Source of the DNA: DASXVX01 sp036504075
GTDB lineage: Bacteria; Bacillota; Sulfobacillia; Symbiobacteriales; Symbiobacteriaceae
Assembly: GCA_036504075.1 (NCBI GenBank)
Contig: DASXVX010000056.1
Location: forward strand, 1-64,000
Reading direction: 5' to 3'
DNA length: 64,000 nt
Both the position numbers and the translations under genes were made by a program. The notes beneath the pieces are model-generated. The model searched no databases, was not told where the DNA came from, and was given only the letters and a program-made list of their open reading frames with translations. Positions within the stretch are counted from its first letter, which is position 1. Each line of letters starts with the position of its first letter. Below are positions 41,267-49,979 of this stretch, piece by piece.

Positions 41267-43602
41267 CGCGGAATCGCCTCCTTGTAGGCTGTCGTAAGTT
41301 CGGCCACGGAAAGATCGATCAGTTCCTGACGCCGGAATACAGACTCCGACTCCACACCGGCTGATAGCGCCGCTACTTTGAAGCGCCCGTCGCCGGTCAC
41401 ATCGCCCACCAGCCGGTGCGGCAGCCCGTTCTCAATGCAAATGGACCGCATCCGGACGATGTCGTCCCGGTGGCAGGTGAGAATGACCCGGGACTGCGAC
41501 TCGCCGAACAGGTTGCCGTCCACCCGGCCTGCGTTGGCGAAGAACGAAGCCTGGCAGCCCCGGGCTTCCGGAGCGGCAGCGATCGCCATCTCCGCCAGGG
41601 CCGTAACGACGCCGCCTTCGGCCACGTCGTGCGCCGCGGTGACGATGCCTTCGTGAATGGCCGTCAGCACAACCTTGTGCAGCTTCTTCTCGAACGCCAG
41701 GTCGAGGGCCGGCGCATCGCCGCCCACGGACCCGTGAATCACCTTGCAGTACTCCGAGCCGCCCAGTTCGTCCTTCGTGTCGCCCAGCAGCACGATCACA
41801 TCGCCGTTGTGCTTGAAGCCGGGCGTCGTCCGCCGGGCCAGGTTCTGATGCACGGCGATCATGCCAATGGTCGGCGTGGGATAAATCGCCTCGCCGTTCG
41901 TCTCGTTATACAGGGAAACGTTGCCGCCGGTCACCGGCGTTCTCAAAGCCGTGCAGGCCTCGGCGATCCCGTCGATCGCCTGGTCCAGCGTCCAGAAAAT
42001 CTCCGGCTTCTCCGGGTTGCCGAAGTTCAGGTTGTTGGTAATGGCAGCAGGCACGGCCCCGGTCACGACGCAGTTGCGGGCCGCTTCCGCCACGGCGATG
42101 GCCGCCCCCCGCTTCGGATTCAGGTACACATACCGGGCGTTGCAGTCGATCTTCATCGCTAAACCAATTTCGCCTTCCCCATCAGTCGGGGTCGAAGCCT
42201 CCGTGCGGGCCGCGCCGTTCCCGACCGTCCCAAGTGCCGCGAGGTGAATGCCCGGCTTCGCCGCCGAGCGCAGCCGCAGCAAGGCCGCATCGCCGCCGGG
42301 TTCGATCACCGTGCCCAGCAGCACCATGTGGTCGTACTGGCGGTAAATCCATTCCTTGGAGCCGATGTTCGGGCTGTTCAGCAGCCTGAGCAGCACGTCG
42401 TTGTAATCGTCCGGCTGCGGCAACGCCGCGAAGTCGAACTTGCGCAGCTCCGCCAGGTAGGCCGGCTCCCGCTTTTCCGGATGGTAGACCGGGGCCTCGT
42501 CCGCCAGCGCATGGGCCGGGCATTCGGCCACCACCGCGCCGCCGTCCAGAACCCGGAGCATCCCGTCGTCGGTCACCTGCCCGATTACCGCGGAGAGCAG
42601 CCCCCACTTCTGGAAAATGGCCTCCACTTCCGGCTCCCGTCCCGCCTGCACGCAAACCAGCATCCGCTCCTGCGACTCGGACAGCAGGAACTCCCAGGGC
42701 TGCATGCCCTCTTCCCGGGCCGGCACTTTCCGCACATCGATCTCCAGCCCGCAGTCCCCGCGGGCCGCCATCTCCGACGACGACGAGATCAGCCCGGCGG
42801 CGCCCATGTCCTGAATGCCGACGACGGCGTCCGTCTCAAACAGCTCCAGGCAGGCCTCCAGCAGCAGCTTCTCCATGAAGGGGTCGCCCACCTGAACGGA
42901 CGGCCGCTTGTCCTCCGCCCCCTCGCTGAACTCGGCCGAAGCCAGCAGCGACGCCCCATGGATGCCGTCCCGCCCGGTCCGGGCGCCGACCACCATGATC
43001 GGATTGCCCGCCCCCCGGGCGATGCCCTTGCGGATTTTGCCGGGCTCCAGAATGCCGACGCACATGGCGTTAATGAGGCAGTTGCCCCGGTAAGACTCAT
43101 CGAAGTAAACCTCGCCGCCCACCGTCGGGATGCCCATGCAGTTCCCGTAATGCCCGATGCCGGCCACGGACCCCGCAAACAGGTGCCGCTGTTTGGGATC
43201 ATCCAGCGGGCCGAACCGGAGCGAATCCAGTATGGCGACCGGCCGGGCACCCATGGTGAAGACGTCCCGGAGGATGCCGCCGACGCCGGTGGCCGAGCCC
43301 TGGAACGGCTCTACGAATGAAGGATGGTTGTGTGATTCAATCTTAAAGGCGACGGCCAGGTCGTCCGTCACCTTGATGACGCCGGCGTTCTCGCCCGGCC
43401 CCTGGATTACATGCTCGCCTTTGGTCGGCAACTTCCTGAGGGCGGCTCGGGAGTGCTTATAAGAGCAGTGCTCGGACCACATGACCCCGAACATCTGCAG
43501 TTCGACATGGTTGGGCTCACGCCCCAGAATCTCGCAGACCCGGCGGTACTCCGGTTCCTTCAGCCCGACCTGGGTCCACACAGCTTCCACAGGATTAGAC
43601 AC
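41251..43602 (-). CDS. purL: FGAM synthase subunit II PurL
   Basis: A 783-residue small-type PurL that works with PurS and PurQ. VEAVWTQVGLKEPEYRR starts the protein; WSEHCSYKHSR, KIESHNHPSF, GGILRDVFTMGARP and GDPFMEKLLLEA are conserved. It starts with GTG, overlapping purQ by 8 bases. Confidence 0.96.
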   Translation of the reverse strand: MSNPVEAVWTQVGLKEPEYRRVCEILGREPNHVELQMFGVMWSEHCSYKHSRAALRKLPTKGEHVIQGPGENAGVIKVTDDLAVAFKIESHNHPSFVEPFQGSATGVGGILRDVFTMGARPVAILDSLRFGPLDDPKQRHLFAGSVAGIGHYGNCMGIPTVGGEVYFDESYRGNCLINAMCVGILEPGKIRKGIARGAGNPIMVVGARTGRDGIHGASLLASAEFSEGAEDKRPSVQVGDPFMEKLLLEACLELFETDAVVGIQDMGAAGLISSSSEMAARGDCGLEIDVRKVPAREEGMQPWEFLLSESQERMLVCVQAGREPEVEAIFQKWGLLSAVIGQVTDDGMLRVLDGGAVVAECPAHALADEAPVYHPEKREPAYLAELRKFDFAALPQPDDYNDVLLRLLNSPNIGSKEWIYRQYDHMVLLGTVIEPGGDAALLRLRSAAKPGIHLAALGTVGNGAARTEASTPTDGEGEIGLAMKIDCNARYVYLNPKRGAAIAVAEAARNCVVTGAVPAAITNNLNFGNPEKPEIFWTLDQAIDGIAEACTALRTPVTGGNVSLYNETNGEAIYPTPTIGMIAVHQNLARRTTPGFKHNGDVIVLLGDTKDELGGSEYCKVIHGSVGGDAPALDLAFEKKLHKVVLTAIHEGIVTAAHDVAEGGVVTALAEMAIAAAPEARGCQASFFANAGRVDGNLFGESQSRVILTCHRDDIVRMRSICIENGLPHRLVGDVTGDGRFKVAALSAGVESESVFRRQELIDLSVAELTTAYKEAIPRWMRA

Positions 43603-44302
43603 GTGCGGCCCTCCCCGTCAGGTGTGAAATAACCGACTCAAAGATATACCGGCCGTCGGCAGAGCCCAAAATCGTTTCGCAGGCCCGCTCCGGATGCGGC
43701 ATCAGCCCCATGACGTTGCCGGCCGTGTTCATAATCCCGGCGATGTTCTCCAGAGAGCCGTTCGGCGAGGCGCCCGGCGTCACGGACCCGTCCGGGTCGC
43801 AGTAGCGGAAGAGCACCTGGTGGTTCTGGTTCAGTTCCGCCAGGGTCTCTGGGTCGGCAAAGTAGTTCCCCTCGCCATGGTTGACCGGCACTCTCAGCAC
43901 CTGGCCCGCAGAGCACGAGCCGGTAAACGCCGTGCCGGCGTTCTCCACCCGCAGGGACGTCCAGTCGCACCGGAACTGCAGGTGCGCATTCCGCTGCAAG
44001 GCGCCGGGCAGCAGCCCCACCTCGCAGAGAATCTGGAACCCGTTGCAAATGCCGATGACCAGCTTCCCGGCGGCGGCAAACTCCGCCACCGAGTTCATGA
44101 CCGGCGAAAACCGGGCAATCGCCCCGGTCCGCAGGTAATCGCCATACGAGAACCCGCCGGCCAACACCACCGCATCATACCGGTCCAGGTCCCGGTCCTG
44201 ATGCCAGACATACGATGCATCCTGCCCCAGCACCTGCGTCAGCGCGTGGTACGTATCCATTTCGCAGTTGGTGCCGGGAAAGACCACAACCCCGAACCGC
44301 AC
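43595..44302 (-). CDS. purQ: FGAM synthase glutaminase subunit PurQ
   Basis: A 235-residue class I amidotransferase. FPGTNCE at the N-terminus, the Cys nucleophile in GICNGFQIL, VNHGEG, and His/Glu in LMPHPERA. It provides ammonia to PurL through PurS. GTG start; purS ends 2 bases upstream. Confidence 0.95.
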   Translation of the reverse strand: MRFGVVVFPGTNCEMDTYHALTQVLGQDASYVWHQDRDLDRYDAVVLAGGFSYGDYLRTGAIARFSPVMNSVAEFAAAGKLVIGICNGFQILCEVGLLPGALQRNAHLQFRCDWTSLRVENAGTAFTGSCSAGQVLRVPVNHGEGNYFADPETLAELNQNHQVLFRYCDPDGSVTPGASPNGSLENIAGIMNTAGNVMGLMPHPERACETILGSADGRYIFESVISHLTGRAARV

Positions 44303-44304
44303 GG

Positions 44305-44616
44305 CTACTTCACCCCCGTACGAGTCGCCGTCTCGGTAGCCCCGACGGCAGGCACCAGCCGGTCAGACGAAGGCGCCAGGCTAAAAGTAAAAGTCTCCAT
44401 GACCGGGTTGGAAAGAATCTTCTTGCCCAGTTCCTGCACCATCTCGCGGGCCGCGTCCTCAGAAGCGCCCTCGACCCACACCTCGATAAACTTCCCAATC
44501 CGGACCTGAGGCACCCCGGAATACCCAAGAGCCTTGACGGCTCCCTCGACGGCGCTCCCCTGAGGATCCAGGACACCCTTCTTCAGAGTCACCTTGACTT
44601 CAGCCTTAAACAACAT
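44305..44616 (-). CDS. purS: FGAM synthase subunit PurS
   Basis: A 103-residue PurS, about 20 residues longer than the usual 80-85. The core FKAEVKVTLKKGVLDPQGSA (20 residues in) and VRIGKFIEVWVEG is typical. The extra C-terminal part after NPVMETFTFSL is polar and not conserved. The gene follows a 366-base interval occupied by a nested inverted repeat. Confidence 0.92.
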   Translation of the reverse strand: MLFKAEVKVTLKKGVLDPQGSAVEGAVKALGYSGVPQVRIGKFIEVWVEGASEDAAREMVQELGKKILSNPVMETFTFSLAPSSDRLVPAVGATETATRTGVK

Positions 44617-44761
44617 GGCAGGTAAGCACCCCTTGGTATTACTGCGGGCACGAAGCGCCCGGATGAAACGAGCAGACCAGGTTTCCTAGCGGAAGCGACC
44701 GAGCAGCCAGATTGCGGCACCAACAGCCCGACAAGAAGCCGAGCGCAGCGATGGCCGACCA

Positions 44762-44987
44762 GGTAGAAGGAGGCAAAGCGACCAGGCAGGGATGACCCCA
44801 GCCGACATCCGGGGCGGAGCCAACGGGCACTTGGCCTACAGGACGTTAGCCGATTTCGGCGGTGCGTAGCGAAAGGCGCATACCCCAACAGCGGTTCCGA
44901 AATCGGCAGGCCACACGAAGGCCTAGTGCCCGTAAGCGAAGCCCCGGCGAGGCGGGTCATCCCTGACTGGGAGCGTAACCTTCTACC
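44762..44987 (-). repeat. Nested inverted-repeat element between purC and purS
   Basis: Six pairs of complementary segments nest around one centre: 44762-44770/44979-44987, 44782-44797/44955-44970 (15 of 16), 44809-44815/44941-44947, 44825-44831/44925-44931, 44833-44837/44919-44923 and 44850-44859/44897-44906 (10 of 10). A small inner hairpin lies at 44861-44884. In RNA this forms a ~220-nt imperfect rod. The outer right arm includes the purC stop codon. The rest of the interval (44617-44761) shows only small GC hairpins and no convincing gene. Confidence 0.8.
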
Positions 44988-45870
44988 CCACCAAGACAGC
45001 CCGTAACCGCGCAAGCGCATCCTCATATCGAGCCGTTGTCTCAGCAATCTGCTGCGGAGGGAGCACGGGGGCGGGCGGTTGCTTATTCCACCCAATCGAC
45101 TCCACGTAATCCCGCACCGGCTGCTTGTCCAGGCTGTCGATCGGCTTCCCCGCCACATACCGGTCCGCCGGCCAGTACCGGCTGGAATCCGGCGTAAACA
45201 TCTCATCGATCACGATAATCTGGCCGCCCGCCATGCCAAACTCAAACTTGGTATCGGCCAGAATAATCCCGGCCTCAGCGGCCTTCTTCGCCGCAAAGTT
45301 GTATAGCGCGATCGAAGTCTGCTTAAGCGTCTCCGTAACCTCGGCTCCGTAAATATCCTGCACCCGGTCTGCGCTCACGTTCTCGTCGTGGCCCACATCG
45401 TTCTTCAGCGCCGGCGTGAAAATCGGCTCCGGCAGGGGGCTGTTGAGCACCAGCCCGTCCGGCAGCGGGATACCGCAGACCGACCGGGACTCCTGGTACT
45501 CTTTCCAGCCCGACCCCGCCAGGTACCCGCGGACGACGCACTCCACGTCGAACCGCTTCGCCTTGCGCACCACCATCGACCGGCCCTCCAGCATCGGCAC
45601 TGCCTCGGGTTTCAACCCCAGGTCGTGGACGTCCGACGTGATCAGGTGGTTCGGGCAAATCCGCTCCGTCGCGTGGAACCAGAGCACCGACAACTGCGTC
45701 AGCACCCGGCCCTTGCCCGGGATGCCCTGCGGAAAAACCACGTCAAATGCCGAAAGGCGGTCCGTCGCCACCAGCAAGAGGCGGTCATCGAGCAGTTCGA
45801 ACATCTCGCGTACCTTGCCCTTATGCAGGCGCTTGACACCCAAATCGGGGCACTCCAGAAGAACGGTCAT
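44983..45870 (-). CDS. purC: SAICAR synthetase PurC (long type)
   Basis: A 295-residue enzyme of the long, yeast-ADE1-like type. KGKVREMFELLDDRLLLVAT, DRLSAFD, VVRGYLAGSGWKEY, the DTKFEFG motif and DEMFTPDSSRYW are intact. It joins aspartate to CAIR. GGAGG lies 9 bases before the ATG at 45870; the start overlaps the preceding PurC-like gene (ATGA). Confidence 0.95.
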   Translation of the reverse strand: MTVLLECPDLGVKRLHKGKVREMFELLDDRLLLVATDRLSAFDVVFPQGIPGKGRVLTQLSVLWFHATERICPNHLITSDVHDLGLKPEAVPMLEGRSMVVRKAKRFDVECVVRGYLAGSGWKEYQESRSVCGIPLPDGLVLNSPLPEPIFTPALKNDVGHDENVSADRVQDIYGAEVTETLKQTSIALYNFAAKKAAEAGIILADTKFEFGMAGGQIIVIDEMFTPDSSRYWPADRYVAGKPIDSLDKQPVRDYVESIGWNKQPPAPVLPPQQIAETTARYEDALARLRAVLVG

Positions 45871-46415
45871 GTCACCTGGCCTCCTAATAGCCCACACAGG
45901 GCTTCATAATCGGTCGTCCCCAACTGACATACCAGCGGGTTGACCATATCCAGCAGGCAGCCCCCGCCGGCAGGGATCCCAAAGCGCAGCCGGACCCGCA
46001 GCCCTTCCACCGGCCCCAGGTGTGCCCGCACGACCCTGGCGACATGGTTGGCCACATCTTCCATCATATCGAGCCGGGACTTCCTGACGCCCGGAACCTT
46101 GAGCGTGTCGGCTTTCTCCAGAGCCTGCCCGACGCTGTCGACGAACCGGATTACCACGTTTGCCGGTAGGCCCTCGGCCTCCACGGTGAGCGGAATCGGC
46201 TCCATCCGCCGGACCACCAGGCTGCATGGGCCGTACCGCCGGACGTAGCTCGAGATCACCACATGCCGCTTCAACATCTCCGCCAGGGCCTCCGCCAGCC
46301 GGCAGGCTTTCCCGTCCTCCCACTCCAAAACGGCCAGGTCATCATTGTCCGTGGCAAAGGTCTGGCAGCCATCCCCCCGGTAAAGCAGCGCCCCTTTGAC
46401 CAGATCGCTCTCCAA
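45867..46415 (-). CDS. Degenerate SAICAR-synthetase-like protein
   Basis: A 182-residue protein related to the short bacterial PurC. LVVRRMEPIPLTVEAEG aligns with the LVKRVEIIPLEVVVRN region of short PurC enzymes, and LAVLEWEDGKACRLAEALAE with the N-terminal ATP-loop region. The catalytic motifs are lost: the D-x-K-x-E-FG motif appears as RVRLRFG, and DE-x-x-TPDS-x-R appears as DMVNPLVCQ. Length is about 50 residues short. Likely no enzyme activity; perhaps a regulatory or complex partner. It starts with TTG at 46415 with a poor Shine-Dalgarno, so the start is uncertain. Confidence 0.75.
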   Translation of the reverse strand: MESDLVKGALLYRGDGCQTFATDNDDLAVLEWEDGKACRLAEALAEMLKRHVVISSYVRRYGPCSLVVRRMEPIPLTVEAEGLPANVVIRFVDSVGQALEKADTLKVPGVRKSRLDMMEDVANHVARVVRAHLGPVEGLRVRLRFGIPAGGGCLLDMVNPLVCQLGTTDYEALCGLLGGQVT

Positions 46416-46443
46416 TGCCTCTCTGTCCCCCCCGAGCCGGAAC

Positions 46444-46605
46444 TTACAACACCCGCATCAGCAGGTAGGCCACGCCCACCCCGATTACCGGCGCCACGAA
46501 CCCCCGTAAAATCGCCAGCCGCTTGCGCGGCCACAGCATCGTCACGCCGACCGTCACCAGAAGCCCGACCACCGCACCGATTATGATGGCTCTCAGTGAA
46601 ATCAT
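46444..46605 (-). CDS. 53-residue membrane microprotein in the pur operon
   Basis: A 53-residue protein with two hydrophobic helices. Residues 5-24 include RAIIIGAVVGLLVTVGVTML; 34-50 include GFVAPVIGVGVAYLLM. A basic turn, WPRKRLAI, joins them. The start ATG overlaps the purB stop (ATGA), so translation is coupled; 28 bases separate it from the PurC-like gene. No homologue is recognised. The coupled start, the clean helix-turn-helix layout and the basic loop support a real gene. Confidence 0.65.
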   Translation of the reverse strand: MISLRAIIIGAVVGLLVTVGVTMLWPRKRLAILRGFVAPVIGVGVAYLLMRVL

Positions 46606-47915
46606 TCCGTCAGCCCCAACCGCTCGAAAATCGTGTTCACGTGGCGCAGGTGCCGCTTTACGTCAAACGCCTCATCCAACTCGTGGGGCGTCAGCAGCGA
46701 TTGCACCGTCTGGTCCTGCTCCAGCAGCCGGCGCAGGTGGACGCCTTCCCGCCAGGCCTCCATGGCCCGCTCCTGCACCACCGCGTAAGCCTGTTCCCGC
46801 GACAGCCCCTTCTCCACCAGCGCCAGCAGGACCGCGCCCGAAGAGGTCAGTCCGTAGGACATGTCCATGGAGCGCTTCATGTTTTCCGGGTAAACCAGCA
46901 GGCCCTCAATCACGTTCGCCATTTTCGCCAGCATGTACTCGGCGAGAATCGTCGAGTCCGCCAGAATGACCCGCTCCACCGACGAGTGGGAGATGTCCCG
47001 CTCGTGCCAGAGCGTTATGTTCTCCAGGCCCGCCAGGGCGTTGCCCCGCAGCAACCGGGCCAGGCCCGAAATCTGCTCCAGCGTCACCGGGTTCCGCTTG
47101 TGCGGCATGGCGCTGGAACCCTTCTGCCCCTTGGCAAACGGCTCCTCGACCTCCCGGGTCTCCGTCTTCTGCAGCAGCCGTAGCTCCACCGCCAGGTTGT
47201 CCAGCGACGAGCCCAGAATCGCCAGCGTCGTCAGCAACTGGGCGTGCCGGTCCCGCTGCAGCACCTGCGTGGAAATATCCGCCGCCGCCAGCCCCATGTG
47301 CTCGCAGACGAACTTCTCCACGAACGGGTCGATGTTGCCGTAGTTGCCCACCGCTCCGGAGATTTTCCCCACAGCGATCATCTGCCGGGCCTGCTCCAGC
47401 CGGACGGCGTCCCGCTTCAGCTGTGCGAAGAACACCGCCAGCTTCAGCCCGAAACTCGTCGGCTCCGCGTGGACCCCGTGCGTCCGGCCCATGGCCGGCG
47501 TGTCCTTCAGCTCAAGGGCCCGCTTGCCCAGCGCGAGAATCAGCCGGTCCAGCGCCTGCTGAATCTCCTGCACCGCCTGGTTCAGCACGGCGGAGAGCGC
47601 CGTGTCCACCACGTCGGTGGAAGTAAGCCCGTAGTGGATGTACCGGGCCGACGGGTGGTTCATCCACTCCGCACAGGCCTGGGTAAACGCGATCACGTCG
47701 TGACGGGTCACCGACTCAATCTCGTCCACCCGGCGCACGAACGCCGCGTCCACCTCGAACGCCCGCTCCTTCAGGTCGGCCACTTCGTCCCGGGGCAGCA
47801 CGCCCAGTTCCGCCCAGGCCTCGCACGCCAGAATCTCCACGTCGAGCCACTTCTGAAACCGGTTCTCCGAAGACCAGAGCCGGGCCATATTCGGCCGCGT
47901 ATAACGATCGATCAT
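46602..47915 (-). CDS. purB: Adenylosuccinate lyase PurB
   Basis: A 437-residue fumarase/aspartase-superfamily enzyme. It starts MIDRYTRPNMARLWS; the catalytic His region is MGRTHGVHAEPTSFG, and the flexible-loop signature is KGSSAMPHKRNP. It acts twice: on SAICAR and on adenylosuccinate. Confidence 0.96.
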   Translation of the reverse strand: MIDRYTRPNMARLWSSENRFQKWLDVEILACEAWAELGVLPRDEVADLKERAFEVDAAFVRRVDEIESVTRHDVIAFTQACAEWMNHPSARYIHYGLTSTDVVDTALSAVLNQAVQEIQQALDRLILALGKRALELKDTPAMGRTHGVHAEPTSFGLKLAVFFAQLKRDAVRLEQARQMIAVGKISGAVGNYGNIDPFVEKFVCEHMGLAAADISTQVLQRDRHAQLLTTLAILGSSLDNLAVELRLLQKTETREVEEPFAKGQKGSSAMPHKRNPVTLEQISGLARLLRGNALAGLENITLWHERDISHSSVERVILADSTILAEYMLAKMANVIEGLLVYPENMKRSMDMSYGLTSSGAVLLALVEKGLSREQAYAVVQERAMEAWREGVHLRRLLEQDQTVQSLLTPHELDEAFDVKRHLRHVNTIFERLGLTE

Positions 47916-47920
47916 GTTTC

Positions 47921-48418
47921 TTACCCTCCGATGGACTTGGCGTAGGCCTCCCGGGCCTTCCGCTCCAGCGTAGCTTTATGCGCAAGCATCTTCTCGCGAT
48001 AGATGCCGTGCTTTCCACCTAAGATTTGCACCGCCAGGTACGCCGCGTTCTTCGTGCCGTCGACGGCCACCGTCGCCACCGGCACGCCCGGCGGCATCTG
48101 GACGATGGAATAGAGCGCATCCACGCCCTCCAGCGGGCTGGACCCCTTCAGCGGCACCCCGATGACCGGCAGCGGAGTAGCCGCCGCCACGACGCCCGGC
48201 AGCGCGGCCGCCATGCCCGCCCCGGCGATGATCACTTCCAAGCCCCGATTCGCCGCCGAGGATGCCCACTCGTGCACCAACGCCGGCGCCCGGTGTGCGC
48301 TGGCTACCACCAACTCGTGCGCGACACCGAAAGACTCCAGGACCTCGACCGCTTCCCGCATTTTCGGCAGGTCGCTTTCCGAACCGCAGATCAGGCCCAC
48401 TAACGAAACCGGCGCCAC
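47921..48418 (-). CDS. purE: N5-CAIR mutase PurE
   Basis: A 165-residue class I PurE. GLICGSESDLPKMREA, VASAHRAP (class I SAHR) and the C-terminal YSIVQMPPGVPVATVAVDG are present. No purK, whose product makes N5-CAIR, is found in the operon. The GTG start at 48418 is used because GGAGG lies 8 bases upstream. Confidence 0.94.
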   Translation of the reverse strand: MAPVSLVGLICGSESDLPKMREAVEVLESFGVAHELVVASAHRAPALVHEWASSAANRGLEVIIAGAGMAAALPGVVAAATPLPVIGVPLKGSSPLEGVDALYSIVQMPPGVPVATVAVDGTKNAAYLAVQILGGKHGIYREKMLAHKATLERKAREAYAKSIGG

Positions 48419-48475
48419 TCGCCACACCTCCGCACCGTATCATTCCCATTCTCGAAGTATCTCCTACAGTAGGAG

Positions 48476-48505
48476 CGGGGCTCGGGGTTGAACCCGAGCC
48501 CCGCC
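48476..48505 (-). terminator. Hairpin between pbuG and purE
   Basis: GCGGGGCTCGGG pairs with CCCGAGCCCCGC just after the pbuG stop. There is no T run; a second small hairpin (CTCCTACTGTAGGAG) follows. It may attenuate or process the pbuG-pur transcript rather than end it fully. Confidence 0.55.
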
Positions 48506-48518
48506 GTTTACACTTCGC

Positions 48519-49868
48519 CTACCCGAAGATCTTGGACCACAATCCGAACATGTCGATAATGAACAGGAGCGAGACGACCCAGACGAGCCAGGAGACATTC
48601 TTGGCCTTGCCCTTGTACAGCGCAAGGAGGGCGTAGGAAACGAAGCCGGCGCCGACGCCGCGGGCGATGGAGTAGGTCAGGGGAATCAGCAGGATCGTCA
48701 GGAAAGCCGGAATGGCCTCTTCCCAGTTGCTGAAATCGATGTCCGCCGCGGTCTGGAACATCATGAAGCCGACCAGGATCAGGGCCGGAGCAGTCGCCTG
48801 CGCCGGGACCAGGCCGATGATCGGGGTGAAGAACAGGGCGACAAAGAACAGCAGGCCCGTGACGACCGAGGTCAGGCCGGTGCGGCCGCCCTCGCCGACG
48901 CCGGCGGCGGATTCGATGTACGTCGTGTTGGAGGAGACGCCGAAGAAGCCGCCAACCACGGCCGCCAGCGAGTCAACCAGCAGAATGCGATTCAGGCCGG
49001 GAACCTTGCCTTCCTTGGTGAGCATCTTGGCCTGCCCGCCGATGGAGACGACCGTGCCCATGGTGTCGAAGAAGTCGGTCATCATGATCGCGAAGACCAT
49101 GCCCCAGAGCGGAATATTAGTGATAACCGCCATGATGTCGGCGTGGCCGATGGTCTGGAAGGACGCACCAGTCGGGATGGAGATGACCTTGGCCGCACCC
49201 GCGAGTGCGCCGGGGGTCAGGGCCTTGAAGCCCAGCAGTTCAAAGACGATGGCGACGACGGTCGTGGAGAGGATGCCCCAGAGCAGAGCGCCCTTGACCT
49301 TCTTGACCAGCAGGGCGGCAGTGATAACGAGGCCGATGATGGTGAGCAGAGCGCCCGGCGTAGCCCAGTTGCCGAAAGAGATCGGCGTGCCTTCGCTCTT
49401 GACGACCAGGCCGCCGTCCACGGTACCGATAAAAGCGATGAAAATACCGATGCCGACGCCAATGCCCCGCTTCAGGTTGTTGGGGATGGCGTCCATCACC
49501 TGCTCACGGACTTTGGTCAGAACGAGGATGGTGACCAGCAGGCCTTCCACGACGATGACGCCCATGGCCGTGGAGTACGGCAGCTTCATGCCGGCCACGA
49601 GGCCGAAGGCGACGACGGCGTTAAGACCCATGCCGGCAGCGAGAGCGAGCGGCCAGTTGGCGAAGACACCCATGGCAATGGTCATGACACCGGCGGCAAG
49701 GCAGGTGGCCACAACGCCGGCTGCCCACATGGGGTTGGTCGGACCGCCGAACAGGATGCTGGGGTTGACGAAGATTATGTACGCCATGGTCATGAACGTA
49801 GCGATACCAGCGAGGACCTCGGTTCGGACATCGGTTCCGCGTTCAGCGAACTTGAAGAACCTTTCCAC
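48519..49868 (-). CDS. pbuG: NCS2/AzgA-family purine permease PbuG-like
   Basis: A 449-residue permease with about 12-14 TM segments. Starting with ERFFKFAERGTDVRTEVLAG, it has the AzgA-family FVNPSIL, MGLNAVVAFG and TDFFDTMGTVVSIG motifs. Homologues carry hypoxanthine/guanine or adenine. The GTG start at 49868 follows GGAGG by 10 bases; the longer upstream reading frame is the riboswitch. Upstream of the pur genes in the same direction. Confidence 0.92.
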   Translation of the reverse strand: MERFFKFAERGTDVRTEVLAGIATFMTMAYIIFVNPSILFGGPTNPMWAAGVVATCLAAGVMTIAMGVFANWPLALAAGMGLNAVVAFGLVAGMKLPYSTAMGVIVVEGLLVTILVLTKVREQVMDAIPNNLKRGIGVGIGIFIAFIGTVDGGLVVKSEGTPISFGNWATPGALLTIIGLVITAALLVKKVKGALLWGILSTTVVAIVFELLGFKALTPGALAGAAKVISIPTGASFQTIGHADIMAVITNIPLWGMVFAIMMTDFFDTMGTVVSIGGQAKMLTKEGKVPGLNRILLVDSLAAVVGGFFGVSSNTTYIESAAGVGEGGRTGLTSVVTGLLFFVALFFTPIIGLVPAQATAPALILVGFMMFQTAADIDFSNWEEAIPAFLTILLIPLTYSIARGVGAGFVSYALLALYKGKAKNVSWLVWVVSLLFIIDMFGLWSKIFG

Positions 49869-49920
49869 CCCTAAGCTACCTCCAGTGCAAAGATGAATGC
49901 ATATAATTGCGGATCCAAAC

Positions 49921-49979
49921 CGAAAAACCGGGCGGGTAGCCTTCACTCTGAAAAAAGGAGTGAAACCTACCCGCCCGGG
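49921..49979 (-). terminator. Riboswitch expression-platform terminator
   Basis: A 21-nt arm (49928-49948) pairs with 49959-49979 with few mismatches; TTTTTCG follows on the minus strand. The 5' arm overlaps the end of the aptamer (GGGGCAAAATCCCGGG), so ligand binding could prevent terminator formation. Confidence 0.85.

Noticed and set aside
44589..45206. 205-codon minus-strand frame across the purC-purS interval
   Set aside because: It overlaps the end of purC in another frame, has Arg/Trp/Ser-rich random composition and runs through the inverted-repeat element.
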